DNA of 64,000 bases from an uncultured Campylobacter sp. (GTDB taxonomy: Bacteria > Campylobacterota > Campylobacteria > Campylobacterales > Campylobacteraceae): contig NZ_CALBWL010000051.1 in assembly GCF_937973075.1 (NCBI RefSeq), positions 1-64,000 on the forward strand, in the 5' to 3' direction. The stretch's first letter is position 1. The number at the start of each line of letters is the position of its first letter. The notes under the pieces were generated by a model that saw only the letters and a list, made by a program, of their open reading frames with translations, was not told the DNA's origin and did not search any database. The position numbers and the translations under genes are program-made. This document shows, piece after piece, positions 44,533 through 53,060 of this stretch.

Positions 44533-46078
44533 TTTGTTTGTCCTTTTTCTCATTTTCTTGATTTAAAAATTTTTCGTAGTTTTCTTGCAGTTCAAAAATT
44601 TCGACCAGCGCGTTTACCGCGTTATCGGCATTATCTGCGTCGCCGAGGTTTTTTAAATTTACCGTCGGAGCGTGCAGAAACGCTTTAAAAACCTGATGGA
44701 TCAGCTTGCGCGCCTCCTCTGCATCGCTGTGCTTTAGATAGCCCTTTTTAAGCGCTTTGGCTAGCTCTAGCTCGGCTACTTGTTTTGCGCTTTGGCGCAA
44801 AGCCTTGATGATCGGCGTGGATGCCGCCGCCCTCAGCCATTTGAAAAACTCGTTCGTGCATTTTGCCACGATCGAATAGGCGATCTGCGCCTGCTCCTCG
44901 CGAAGCAGCAAATTTTTCTTTACGATCTCCTCCAGATCATCGACGCTGTAAACCTCGACGTCCTCGCTTTGGCTAAGCTCTACGTCGCGCGGCACGGCTA
45001 TATCGAAAAAATATCGCTTAAAGCTTTTGGGTTCTAGCAAGCTATCGGTAATGATCGACTCTTGCGAGCCAGTAGCACTGAAAAATAGGCTATTTACGTT
45101 TAAGTATTTTTTGAGATTATCAAGACTATCGATTTTAATGCGGGATTGTGCCTGCGCGGAGGAATTCGCGAAGGGGGCAGAATTTTTATCGCCTTTGGAA
45201 TTTTCGCCTGCTATGTGAGATTTATTGCCGTCTGTGAAAATCTTTTTATTAAAATTTACGCTGTCTTTGGAATTTTGTTTTTGCGCGACATTTTCGCCTG
45301 CGAAATTCGCGACATTTCCGGAATTTAAGCCATTTGAATTTTTTCCTGCGCCGGGATTTTCATCCGCGCAATTTTTCGCATCCAAGGAATTTTCGCCAAG
45401 CAACGAGGCGGCTAGCCTCCGCGCGCCGGCTAAATTTCGATTTAAGATCGTGATATTTGCGCCGCTTGCGAGCAGGTGTTTGCACGCTAGCTCGCTCATC
45501 TCTCCCGCGCCCACTACCACGGCGTTTACGCCCTGCAAGGAGCCTAGCTTTTCCTTTGCCATCGCCACGGCGACGCTTGAGACCGAGATCGGGTTTTTTG
45601 AAATTTCGGTCTGGTTGCGGATGCGTGCCGCACACTTTAGCGCTTCATCTATCGCTCTTGCGATCTGCGCGCCAGCGTGGGAGTTTTGTTTGGCAAATTT
45701 AAAGGCGTCTTTGAGTTGGCCTACGATCTGCGTTTCGCCCACTACGAGGCTGTCAAGAGAGGCTGCAACGGCGAAAAGGTGGTGTATCGCGCCGTAATCC
45801 TCGTAAATATCGGCGCGCTCGGCTAGCTCGTCGTAGCTCACGCCGCTTACGCGTGAAAGCGCCAAAAGCACGAATTTGCTGGCTGCTTTGAAGTCGCTTA
45901 CGGCGGTAAAAATTTCAACGCGGTTGCAGGTGCTAAGCACCAAACACTCCTCTATCGCGGAGTTTGAAGCCAAAAGGCGCAAAATTTCTTTCTTACGCAC
46001 ATCGTTTGAAAACGACAGCTTCTCGCGCACCGTGATGTCCGTGTTTTTGTGGGTGAAGCTCACGCTCATATACGCCAT
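44522..46078 (-). CDS. hemA: Glutamyl-tRNA reductase with low-complexity insertion
   Basis: First step of C5 tetrapyrrole synthesis: reduces glutamyl-tRNA to glutamate-1-semialdehyde. Start at 46078, where TGATG overlaps the ispB stop and AGGGAG lies just upstream. Catalytic Cys51 in LSTCNRVE; also GETQIVGQLKDA; NADPH site VVVGAGEMSELA; FFDIAVPRDVE; and the C-terminal dimerisation helix. The 518 residues exceed the usual length of about 420-450 because of an Asn/Ser/Lys/Gly-rich insertion (about residues 229-311, DNA 45146-45394) after the nucleotide-binding motif LNRN...ARRLAASL, made of repeated A/T-core motif units. The insertion is in frame, so the enzyme is probably functional. Confidence 0.93.
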   Translation of the reverse strand: MAYMSVSFTHKNTDITVREKLSFSNDVRKKEILRLLASNSAIEECLVLSTCNRVEIFTAVSDFKAASKFVLLALSRVSGVSYDELAERADIYEDYGAIHHLFAVAASLDSLVVGETQIVGQLKDAFKFAKQNSHAGAQIARAIDEALKCAARIRNQTEISKNPISVSSVAVAMAKEKLGSLQGVNAVVVGAGEMSELACKHLLASGANITILNRNLAGARRLAASLLGENSLDAKNCADENPGAGKNSNGLNSGNVANFAGENVAQKQNSKDSVNFNKKIFTDGNKSHIAGENSKGDKNSAPFANSSAQAQSRIKIDSLDNLKKYLNVNSLFFSATGSQESIITDSLLEPKSFKRYFFDIAVPRDVELSQSEDVEVYSVDDLEEIVKKNLLLREEQAQIAYSIVAKCTNEFFKWLRAAASTPIIKALRQSAKQVAELELAKALKKGYLKHSDAEEARKLIHQVFKAFLHAPTVNLKNLGDADNADNAVNALVEIFELQENYEKFLNQENEKKDKQNEI

Positions 46079-47070
46079 CAAAACTCCCTATCTATCATAT
46101 CTCGCACGATTTGCTCCAGCTTGTCGTTTTTAAATTCCACCACGGCTTCAAGCGCCTTTTGCCCGTAGGCGCGAGCTTCGTTTATACAGCGCTCGATGAT
46201 GCCGTGCTCGCTAAGCTTCGCCTTGATCCATGAAATTTCGCTCTGGCAGAGCTGCTTTTTAAAAAACGATTTTAGCTTTTGCCGCTCAGAATCATTTAAA
46301 TTTTCGTATAGATAGATGTAGGGCAGGGTGGTTTTTCCCTCCGCAAAATCGCTCAGACTCGGCTTGCCTAGCGCTCCTGAGCTTTGCGTGACGTCTAAGA
46401 TGTCGTCGATGATCTGAAAGGCAAGCCCAAGGTTTTTGCCGTATTCACCAAATTTTGCGCTCGCGCTTGAAATTTTATCATGATCTTTCGCGGCGCTTGG
46501 AATTTCGCCCTCGTTTTTTTCGCAGCTCATATCTGAAATTTCGCCGCGATTTTCCGCGCCACCGAATTTCAAAAAAGCCCCGCAGCGCGCGACCTCTTCG
46601 ATTAAGGCGGAGGTTTTTAGATAGATCATCTGCAGATATTTGCTCGCATCGTCGTTGAAATCGTTGCTTAAGCTCACGTCCATCAGCTCGCCCACTGCGA
46701 GCTTCGTGACGGCGAGCGAAAGCGCAGCGGCGATGCAGCTTTCAAATTTAGAAAGCTCAAAGTATGCCTTGGAATAGAGTATGTCGCCCAGCATCACGGC
46801 GTTTTTGGAGCCGTAAGTGGCGTTTATCGAGGGTTTGCCGCGGCGCACCGAGCTTTCGTCGATGACGTCGTCGTGCAGCAGGCTTGCGGCTTGAATTAGC
46901 TCGATGATCGCGCACAGACGCAGCGATTTTTCATCCTTTTGCGCGATGTTTAGCAGCAGCTTGGAGCGCAGTTTTTTGCCGGGGCTTAGCTTATCAAACA
47001 TCTCGCTAGCAGGCTCGTAGCCGCAGTCTGCGATGAAGCTTTTCATAATTAAATCAATTTGATCTTGCAT
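46078..47070 (-). CDS. ispB: Polyprenyl diphosphate synthase with in-frame insertion
   Basis: Trans-prenyltransferase making the long isoprenoid chain (octaprenyl-type) for menaquinone, 330 aa. First Asp-rich motif HDDVIDES (Asp67, 68, 71), second IIDDILD (Asp222, 223, 226). FQIIDDILDVTQSSGALGKPSLSDFAEGKTTLPYIYL is typical. Between residues 169 and 207 a polar stretch (ENRGEISD, KNEGEIPS, HDKISSASAKF) is an insertion coded by the A/T-core motif; it does not touch the motifs. Overlaps DUF2018 by one base (TAATG) and hemA by one base. Confidence 0.92.
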   Translation of the reverse strand: MQDQIDLIMKSFIADCGYEPASEMFDKLSPGKKLRSKLLLNIAQKDEKSLRLCAIIELIQAASLLHDDVIDESSVRRGKPSINATYGSKNAVMLGDILYSKAYFELSKFESCIAAALSLAVTKLAVGELMDVSLSNDFNDDASKYLQMIYLKTSALIEEVARCGAFLKFGGAENRGEISDMSCEKNEGEIPSAAKDHDKISSASAKFGEYGKNLGLAFQIIDDILDVTQSSGALGKPSLSDFAEGKTTLPYIYLYENLNDSERQKLKSFFKKQLCQSEISWIKAKLSEHGIIERCINEARAYGQKALEAVVEFKNDKLEQIVRDMIDREF

Positions 47071-47315
47071 TATTCGTTGTTGCTTAGGATATTCCCGCTC
47101 ATTTGCAAAAATTTGTCGTTTAGCTCGTCTTGTAGATCCTGCTGCGTGATGAAGCTTTCGATCTCGCGCTCGCTAATGCCGCGCGCTTTGCAGAGCCGCT
47201 CACAGGCGATGAGGCGGATTAGAGCTTCTTCGATCTCGTTTTGCACTAAAGTAGGGCTTGCAGCGGATAAAATTTCAAAAAATTTCTCTCTTGGGCTGCC
47301 TTCAAAAATATCCAT
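47070..47315 (-). CDS. DUF2018-family protein
   Basis: 81-residue helical protein found in Campylobacter and Helicobacter, always small. Starts MDIFEGSPREKFFEIL (typical), contains EIEEALIRLIACERLC, ends NILSNNE. ATG is preceded by GGAAGGTAA. Immediately upstream of, and overlapping, ispB; unknown function. Confidence 0.85.
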   Translation of the reverse strand: MDIFEGSPREKFFEILSAASPTLVQNEIEEALIRLIACERLCKARGISEREIESFITQQDLQDELNDKFLQMSGNILSNNE

Positions 47316-48249
47316 TTACCTTCCTTAAAATTTCGCGATTATAGCAAATGTAAAATTTAATTTAGGTTAGGGCGCGGCAAACTATCGGGGCTTTTAAACA
47401 GGAACGATTGCATAGATTTTGCGCTTGCGTGTGGTAAATTTTAAACTTAAGCGCGGGATTTTGAGCTTTAAATTTCATAAATTTTAAAATTTTACTTGTT
47501 TGCGAGATAGGCAGAGCGAGCGGAATTTAAAAATTTAATCTTGGTCGCGTGGCGGATTAAACGCGAAGCTTTGCAGATAGGCGGAATTTTAAATTTACAG
47601 ATAAGCGGCTTGATTTTTTGCGGAAATTTTAAAATTTTGTGGTGCGGGTGAAATTTTAGATTTCGCATGAGTGGATAGAATTTCGCTTTGTTTGAGCGAT
47701 AAAATTCTTGAATTTTGCGCAGGTGGAGAGGATTTTCGCTTTGTTTGTGCGGTAAAATTTTGATTTTTGCGCGGCGGATAAATTCTATTCTCACAAAATC
47801 TAATCGTGTGTATAACACAGATCAGGCTTTTTAAAATTTTAAAATTCCGCCGCTTTGCGAGAATTTGAAATTTCATGGACGCGGTAGAATGCTAAAATCG
47901 CGTTTGCATTAAATTTTAAGTCTGGTTTTCGAGGCAAATTTTAAATTAAGCCGCGAGAGGGCGTCTTTAAATTTTTAAAATTCCGCCCCCTTTTACAGAT
48001 AGAATTTCATTTTTCGCGCAGATAAAATATCGCATTGCAAAAGATACTTTAAAATTTTAAATTCCACTCGCGCAGATGAAATTTCGGTTTTTGTGCTAGT
48101 GGAATTTTTCGCGCAAGGATTATTTTTAAATTTAAGCTCGCTTGCGTTGCACGCGAGGATGGAATTTACTCCGTTTTAAGAGCCTAAGCGTGATTTTGCC
48201 ATGCTGCAATACTACTTTTAATTAGCTATGCCTAAAAAGCCAGGCTGCT
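47316..48249. repeat. Long spacer of A/T-core motifs with a 52-base degenerate tandem repeat
   Basis: About 930 bases without a gene. AAATTTTAAA, GGAATTTT and GAAATTTC copies occur throughout. At 47672-47723 and 47724-47775 two related 52-base units share TGGA.A.GAATTTTCGCTTTG and TTTGTGCGGTAAAATT-like blocks; a third partial copy may follow. Minus-strand open frames (47492-47818, 47595-47876) translate the motif and are not genes. Confidence 0.6.
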
Positions 48250-49164
48250 TTAAATTCCGCCGATGATTTCGCGCGCTTGCGCGATGCTTAGGGCATTGCG
48301 ACTTAGTTCGCTAGGCTCGCCAAACCCCCAGCATACCTGCAAATACTCAAGTTTTGCGCCTTTTAGATCTGCCAAGTTTGCCTGAAAATATCGCGCTGCC
48401 GCAGCTCGTGCGCTTTCCGTCGCTTCTGCTTTTGTGGAAATTTTAGCGCCTTTAAAGCTTAGCGTTGCCGCTCCGTCAGCACCTGTGTCGTTAGGGCGGA
48501 TTTTTTCATCCGCGTTAAGATTTTCGCCGCAAGAGCTTAAGCTTCCGCTGCTAGCGCTGAAATTCTTTCTACTAGTGTCACGGCTGGCATTTAAGCTCTC
48601 GCCGTCATTGCCGCCTTGAAATTCTAAATTTTGTAAAAATTCCGCGCCACGGAGTGCGGCTAGCTCATCTTTTTTGCTATCGCCCAAAAAAATCGCGTTT
48701 TTGTGCGGCGAGCGCGCGATTACGTGTAGCAGCATCGCAGGGTTGGGCTTTGAGGGCATCTGCTCGTCCGCGCCTACGACCAGATCAAATAGCCTGCGCA
48801 CGCCCGTTTTTTCTAAGATCGCGCTTAGGGTATAGGAAGGTGCATTGGAAGCGACTGCGAGAAAAAATCCTGCTTTTTTGCACGAGTGCAAAAGATCTTC
48901 GATACCCTCGTAAAGCACGGCAAAATCGCGGTAATTGCTTACAAATTCCTTCTCGAAAAAAGCAAGCTCTTCGGCGCTCGCTTCGGTTTTGCCGTAAAAT
49001 TCCAAAAAGGCGTTTTGGCTTGGATCGTTGATGGTGTGGACGATGAAATTCTTTTGTAGCGGCGCTAGGCCGTAGAGCTCGCGGCGAGTGTTATTGACGC
49101 TGATTTCGATCGCGCTCGAGGAGTCAAGCAGCGTGCCATCCATATCAAAAATCACGGTTTTCAT
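48250..49164 (-). CDS. HAD-superfamily phosphatase with insertion
   Basis: Phosphoglycolate-phosphatase-like hydrolase (304 aa). Motif 1 FDMDGTLL (Asp7, Asp9), motif 2 region AVASNAP, Lys in KPNP, motif 4 FLGDSKKDELAA (Asp162, Asp166). The usual length is about 210-225 aa; the excess is a Ser/Asn/Asp/Gly-rich insertion at about residues 175-250 (DNA 48415-48642) carrying A/T-core units. After it, the C-terminus (ARYFQANLADLKGAKLEYLQVCWGFGEPSELS) has an unusual ending for a HAD protein. Starts directly after the TAG of the upstream gene (TAGATG). Confidence 0.85.
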   Translation of the reverse strand: MKTVIFDMDGTLLDSSSAIEISVNNTRRELYGLAPLQKNFIVHTINDPSQNAFLEFYGKTEASAEELAFFEKEFVSNYRDFAVLYEGIEDLLHSCKKAGFFLAVASNAPSYTLSAILEKTGVRRLFDLVVGADEQMPSKPNPAMLLHVIARSPHKNAIFLGDSKKDELAALRGAEFLQNLEFQGGNDGESLNASRDTSRKNFSASSGSLSSCGENLNADEKIRPNDTGADGAATLSFKGAKISTKAEATESARAAAARYFQANLADLKGAKLEYLQVCWGFGEPSELSRNALSIAQAREIIGGI

Positions 49165-49521
49165 CTAATAATCCTTTAAAAAATCGATTTTATGCTTGTC
49201 TTTTTTGTAACTTTTATTGTTTTTGAGCTTTTGCAAGGCGTTTGCTTCATGCTGCAGCGCCGATCTAAACACAGCATCGCTGATCTGTCCTGCCTCGCTA
49301 GCATCAAGGACGTTTTTGGCAAAGCTTTCAAGCGCTTTGGTGTAGGGACTATCGAGATTTACAGCGGCCGCTTTAGATAAAATTTCGTAGTTTTTAGCTA
49401 TTCGCTTCGCAAAAAGCTCTGCGTCGAAATCCTCGCGCTTTAGCAGCACTACGGCGGATTTTACAAAGCGTTCTAATGCGCGGATATATTTAACGCGCTC
49501 ATCTTTTTCTCTGATTTGCAT
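49165..49521 (-). CDS. Conserved hypothetical helical protein (118 aa)
   Basis: Helical, soluble, Lys/Ala-rich. Begins MQIREKDERVKYIRALERFVKSA. ATG follows AAGGAAAGATC. Stop TAG abuts the HAD phosphatase ATG, so both form one unit. I do not recognise a named family; such proteins are frequent in Campylobacter. Confidence 0.7.
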   Translation of the reverse strand: MQIREKDERVKYIRALERFVKSAVVLLKREDFDAELFAKRIAKNYEILSKAAAVNLDSPYTKALESFAKNVLDASEAGQISDAVFRSALQHEANALQKLKNNKSYKKDKHKIDFLKDY

Positions 49522-49659
49522 GATCTTTCCTTAATTAAAGCGCGCATTATAGCAAAATTCGAAATTTTGGCAAAATTGCGCATATTGTAAAACTATATTT
49601 TAATAATGTTTTTTCTATAAATCCCTTGTTATAGGCATTTTAAAATCATATAAAAATAC

Positions 49660-49688
49660 TTGACTTTATTTTAAAATTTCGCTATTAT
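49660..49688 (+). promoter_or_regulatory. Promoter of the metY-rrf2-cysK operon
   Basis: TTGACT (49660-49665), a 17-base spacer and TATTAT (49683-49688), about 27 bases before the metY-type start at 49716. Good sigma-70 geometry in an A/T-rich context. Confidence 0.65.
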
Positions 49689-49715
49689 TCGCCAAATTTT
49701 TTACAAAGGACAAAA

Positions 49716-50987
49716 ATGCAAAAAGAAACCCTCGCAACTCATTTTGGTTACGACTCCGTCGCCGGCTACGGCACGATGGCAGTTCCCATTTATCAAAGCA
49801 CCGCGTTTAACTTCGGTTCTAGCAAAAAGGCCGCCGATCGCTTCGCGCTGCGTGATCTAGGGCCAATTTATGGGCGTTTGACAAATCCTACTACTGATGT
49901 TTTTGAGGCGAGACTTGCGGCGCTGGAAAACGGTAAAGCCGCCATCGCGGTCTCTAGCGGGCAGGCGGCGATATTTTTTGCGGTGGCAAATTTAGCCGCA
50001 GCGGGCGAAAATATTATCATCGCCGAGAAAATTTACGGCGGCGCAACTACGCTTTTGGCGCATACGATCAAGCGTTTCGGTATCGAAGCTAGGGTTTTTG
50101 ACTCCGAAACGGCGGATAATTTGGAAGGTTTAATCGATGATAAGACTAGAGCGATCTTTTTTGAGACGCTTTCAAATCCTCAAATTTCGGTCGCAAATAC
50201 CACTAAAATCGCTACAATCGCAAATAAGCACGGCGTAGTAACGATTGCGGATAACACGATCCCAAGCCCTGCGCTTTACAATCCGCTTGATGACGGCGCC
50301 GATGTCGTAATCCACAGCGCTAGCAAATATATAAGCGGGCAGGGGCTTAGCATCGCAGGCGCGATCGTTTCGGGCAAGGGATTAAATTCCAAACTCAAAG
50401 GCAATCCGCGTTACGCACATTTCAACGAACCTGATGAGAGCTACCACGGCTTAGTTTATGCGGATTTAGTAGATAATTTTGATATTTACACGCTTAGGAT
50501 TCGCCTATCCTTGCTTCGCGATATTGGTGCAACTCTATCGCCGTTTAACGCGTTTCAGCTCATCCAGGGACTTGAAACACTGCCGCTTCGCATGCAAAAA
50601 CACTCGCAAAACGCGCTAAAAATAGCAGAATTTTTACAAAATCATCCGAAGGTAAAGCAGGTCAATTATCCGGGGCTTGCAAGCTCGCCGTTTAATGCCG
50701 CAATCAAAGCAAAATTTAAAAACGGCTATGCAAGCAGTCTGATGAGTTTCATCGTAGATAGCGAAGAAACAGCGCTAAAGGCGGTTAGTAAGGTTAAAAT
50801 TTTCTCCGTCGTAGCAAATATTGGCGATACGAAGTCGATCATCACTCATCCTGCGAGCACGACGCATTCGCAGCTAAACGAGGAGCAGCTAAACCGCGCT
50901 GGCGTGCCTACGAGCTTAATCCGCCTAAGCGTGGGTATAGAGGACGCGAATGATTTGATTTCCGATCTTAGTGAGGCACTGAAATAA
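49716..50987 (+). CDS. metY: O-acetylhomoserine sulfhydrylase-type enzyme
   Basis: PLP-dependent Cys/Met metabolism enzyme (423 aa) expected to make homocysteine (or cysteine) from O-acetylhomoserine and sulfide. Motifs: TLATHFGYD at the start, YGRLTNPTTDVFEARLAALENGKAAIAVSSGQAAIFFAV, and the PLP Lys in VIHSASKYISGQG (about residue 207); C-terminal SVGIEDANDLISDL. RBS ACAAAGGACAAAA. First gene of an operon with an Rrf2 regulator (one-base overlap) and cysK; the pathway is methionine/cysteine assimilation. Confidence 0.92.
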   Translation: MQKETLATHFGYDSVAGYGTMAVPIYQSTAFNFGSSKKAADRFALRDLGPIYGRLTNPTTDVFEARLAALENGKAAIAVSSGQAAIFFAVANLAAAGENIIIAEKIYGGATTLLAHTIKRFGIEARVFDSETADNLEGLIDDKTRAIFFETLSNPQISVANTTKIATIANKHGVVTIADNTIPSPALYNPLDDGADVVIHSASKYISGQGLSIAGAIVSGKGLNSKLKGNPRYAHFNEPDESYHGLVYADLVDNFDIYTLRIRLSLLRDIGATLSPFNAFQLIQGLETLPLRMQKHSQNALKIAEFLQNHPKVKQVNYPGLASSPFNAAIKAKFKNGYASSLMSFIVDSEETALKAVSKVKIFSVVANIGDTKSIITHPASTTHSQLNEEQLNRAGVPTSLIRLSVGIEDANDLISDLSEALK

Positions 50988-51400
50988 TGGCACTTTTAAG
51001 CACAAAGGGCGTTTATGGGCTGGCTGCGATTTTGCAGATCGCCAAAGCTAGCGAAGTAGCGCCGATAAGTATAAAAGAGATCGCCGAGCGTACGGGAGTT
51101 TCTAAGAATTATTTGGAGCAAATTCTAAATACCCTTAGAAACGAAAAGCTAGTGTGTAGCATCAAAGGTAAAAACGGCGGCTATCACCTAGCCAGAGATG
51201 CTAGCGAGATTACTTTCGGTGAAATTTTTACCGCTCTTGAAAAGGATCTGCGGATGACTAGCATTCAGATGAGTGATCCCGGACTGCGGGCGTTTTTTGA
51301 GAAATTTGACGTCAAGCTGGCAGATATATTTAACGAGCCTCTAAGCAGCTACGAGGAGATGATGGCGCGAAGCGTCCAGTATTTAAATTTCAGCATTTAA
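50987..51400 (+). CDS. Rrf2-family regulator (CymR-like)
   Basis: Winged-helix repressor (137 aa). Start ATG 50987 overlaps the metY stop (TAATG). N-terminal MALLSTKGVYGLAAILQIAK, HTH ISIKEIAERTGVSKNYLEQILNTLR and wing IKGKNGGYHLARDASEIT. It lacks the three clustered Cys that bind Fe-S in IscR or NsrR, having one isolated Cys (C64), so it is likelier a CymR-type sulfur sensor that acts with CysK. It probably controls its own operon. Confidence 0.88.
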   Translation: MALLSTKGVYGLAAILQIAKASEVAPISIKEIAERTGVSKNYLEQILNTLRNEKLVCSIKGKNGGYHLARDASEITFGEIFTALEKDLRMTSIQMSDPGLRAFFEKFDVKLADIFNEPLSSYEEMMARSVQYLNFSI

Positions 51401-51409
51401 AGGAAAAAT

Positions 51410-52324
51410 ATGAAAATAGCAAACGATGTTACGGAGCTCATCGGCAATACTCCGTTAGTCAGAATCAATACGTTTGGCAAAAATGCCCTCATCCTAGCCA
51501 AGGCGGAATTTTTAAACCCAAGCCACTCGGTCAAGGATCGCATCGCATGGCAGATCGTAAAAGACGCGCTAAGCTCAGGCAAAATCGATAAAAATAGCGT
51601 TTTGATAGAGCCTACCAGCGGAAACACGGGTGTGGGGCTTGCGATGATCGCAGCAAAGCTCGGTATGAAGCTCATTCTAACGATGCCAAGCTCGATGAGT
51701 ATCGAGCGCCAAAAGCTCATAGCCGCATTCGGGGCTAAAATCGAGCTGACCGATCCAAAATTTGGAATGAAAGGCGCGGTAGATAGGGCAAATGAGCTAG
51801 CGGCGAACACTCCAAATAGCTTTATCCCGAGCCAGTTTGATAACCCGAGCAATCCAAAGGCGCATTTTCAAAGCACTGGACCTGAAATTTGGGAGCAAAG
51901 CGGCGGCAAGGTAGATATTTTAGTCGCGGGATTTGGTACCGGCGGCACGCTCAGCGGTACGGCGAAATTTTTAAAATCTAAAAATCCAAATCTCAAAGCC
52001 TACGGCGTGGAGCCTGCTAGCTCGCCGCTTCTTACGTGCGGTAGTGCGGGCGGCCATAAGATCCAGGGCATCGGCGCAAATTTTATCCCTGATAATCTTG
52101 ATAGAAGCGTCATCGACGGCTTTTTGAGCGTTGAGAACGACGATGCGTTCGCCGCGGCTAGACAGCTGGCACAAAAAGAGGGCTTGCTCGTGGGCATCTC
52201 AAGCGGTGCGAACGTTTATGCTGCCGCTCAGATCGCCGCCAAGCCCGAAAACAAGGGCAAAGTGATCGTTACGATCCTCTGCGATACCGGCGAGAGGTAT
52301 CTTTCTACCGAGCTTTTTAAATAG
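51410..52324 (+). CDS. cysK: Cysteine synthase A
   Basis: PLP enzyme making cysteine from O-acetylserine and sulfide (304 aa). Motifs: NDVTELIGNTPLVRIN at the start, PSHSVKDRIAWQIV with the PLP Lys, EPTSGNTGVGLAMIAAKLG, GFGTGGTLSGTAKFLK, and the late EGLLVGISSGANVYAA. ATG follows AAAGGAAAAAT, 10 bases after the Rrf2 gene. In CymR systems CysK is a co-repressor partner, consistent with operon structure. Confidence 0.94.
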   Translation: MKIANDVTELIGNTPLVRINTFGKNALILAKAEFLNPSHSVKDRIAWQIVKDALSSGKIDKNSVLIEPTSGNTGVGLAMIAAKLGMKLILTMPSSMSIERQKLIAAFGAKIELTDPKFGMKGAVDRANELAANTPNSFIPSQFDNPSNPKAHFQSTGPEIWEQSGGKVDILVAGFGTGGTLSGTAKFLKSKNPNLKAYGVEPASSPLLTCGSAGGHKIQGIGANFIPDNLDRSVIDGFLSVENDDAFAAARQLAQKEGLLVGISSGANVYAAAQIAAKPENKGKVIVTILCDTGERYLSTELFK

Positions 52325-53060
52325 ACAGCAGTTTTGCGCCAGTGCGACGTTAGCGCGGTAACTTTTACGCATTTTACGCGGGCGCGTAGCTTAGCGCGAT
52401 TAAATTTTACGCAGGTGCGCAGCTTTGCGCGATTAAATTTCACGCTGGCGCCGGAATTGGCGCGATGAGTTTTACGCGATCGCGCGTGTTATTGCGACGA
52501 TTGCGCGACTATATTTTATATTTTTCGCGTTGCGTAGGCGCGAGATTAATACGATAGTTTCTGCGCAGGCGAGGCGATAGTCACGATGGTTACGCGATGG
52601 GTTTATGTGAGCATCGTGATTTTGCACTTTATCGATTTTGCGTTTATTGATTTGCTAATTTGGCGGCTCGTCGCCCGCCGCGAGATAAAATTTAGCCCCA
52701 AAATAGGGCTAAATTTTAAAATTTCGCCTCGCTCACAGACAATAATTTTTGGGCGCGCTATGTATGACGGCGCGATCGCGCAGCGCAAGGCATTAAATTT
52801 AAAGCCGCCAAGCTCGCTAAATCTGCGCGATCTATTCTTGCCGCAAAATTTTATATCGCTAGCTCGCGCGCGGCATAAAATTTTTAAAATTCTACTGAAA
52901 TTTTAAAGCTCGCTGTGGGCCGCAAATTTCAAGCTCTCACCGCGCATAAATTTCAAATCCTCGCCGTATGTAAAACCCAAACCGCTCTTTAAATTTAGCC
53001 GAATTTAAAAATTTAATCATAAAAACGCTATCATCGGTGCAAAATTTTTAAGGTTGCAAA
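52325..53060. repeat. Spacer with a degenerate 33-base tandem repeat
   Basis: From 52341 to about 52478 four related units of 31-33 bases share a core GCGCGATTAAATTTTACGC preceded by GGYGCGYAGCTT. The clearest pair is 52381-52413 and 52414-52446; 52341-52371 and 52447-52478 are more diverged. Similar but weaker copies continue toward 52600. An open frame at 52586-52906 (106 residues) has no ribosome binding site, uses A/T-core sequence for codons and is not called. Confidence 0.65.

Noticed and set aside
47492..47876. Two overlapping minus-strand frames
   Set aside because: Both translate repeats; no binding site and no family resemblance.
40202..52478. Could the tandem repeats be CRISPR arrays?
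   Set aside because: Repeats are adjacent without unique spacers, are degenerate and have no cas genes nearby.
52586..52906. 106-residue plus-strand frame with a hydrophobic start
   Set aside because: No binding site; second half is repeat-derived. Could be revisited if conserved.
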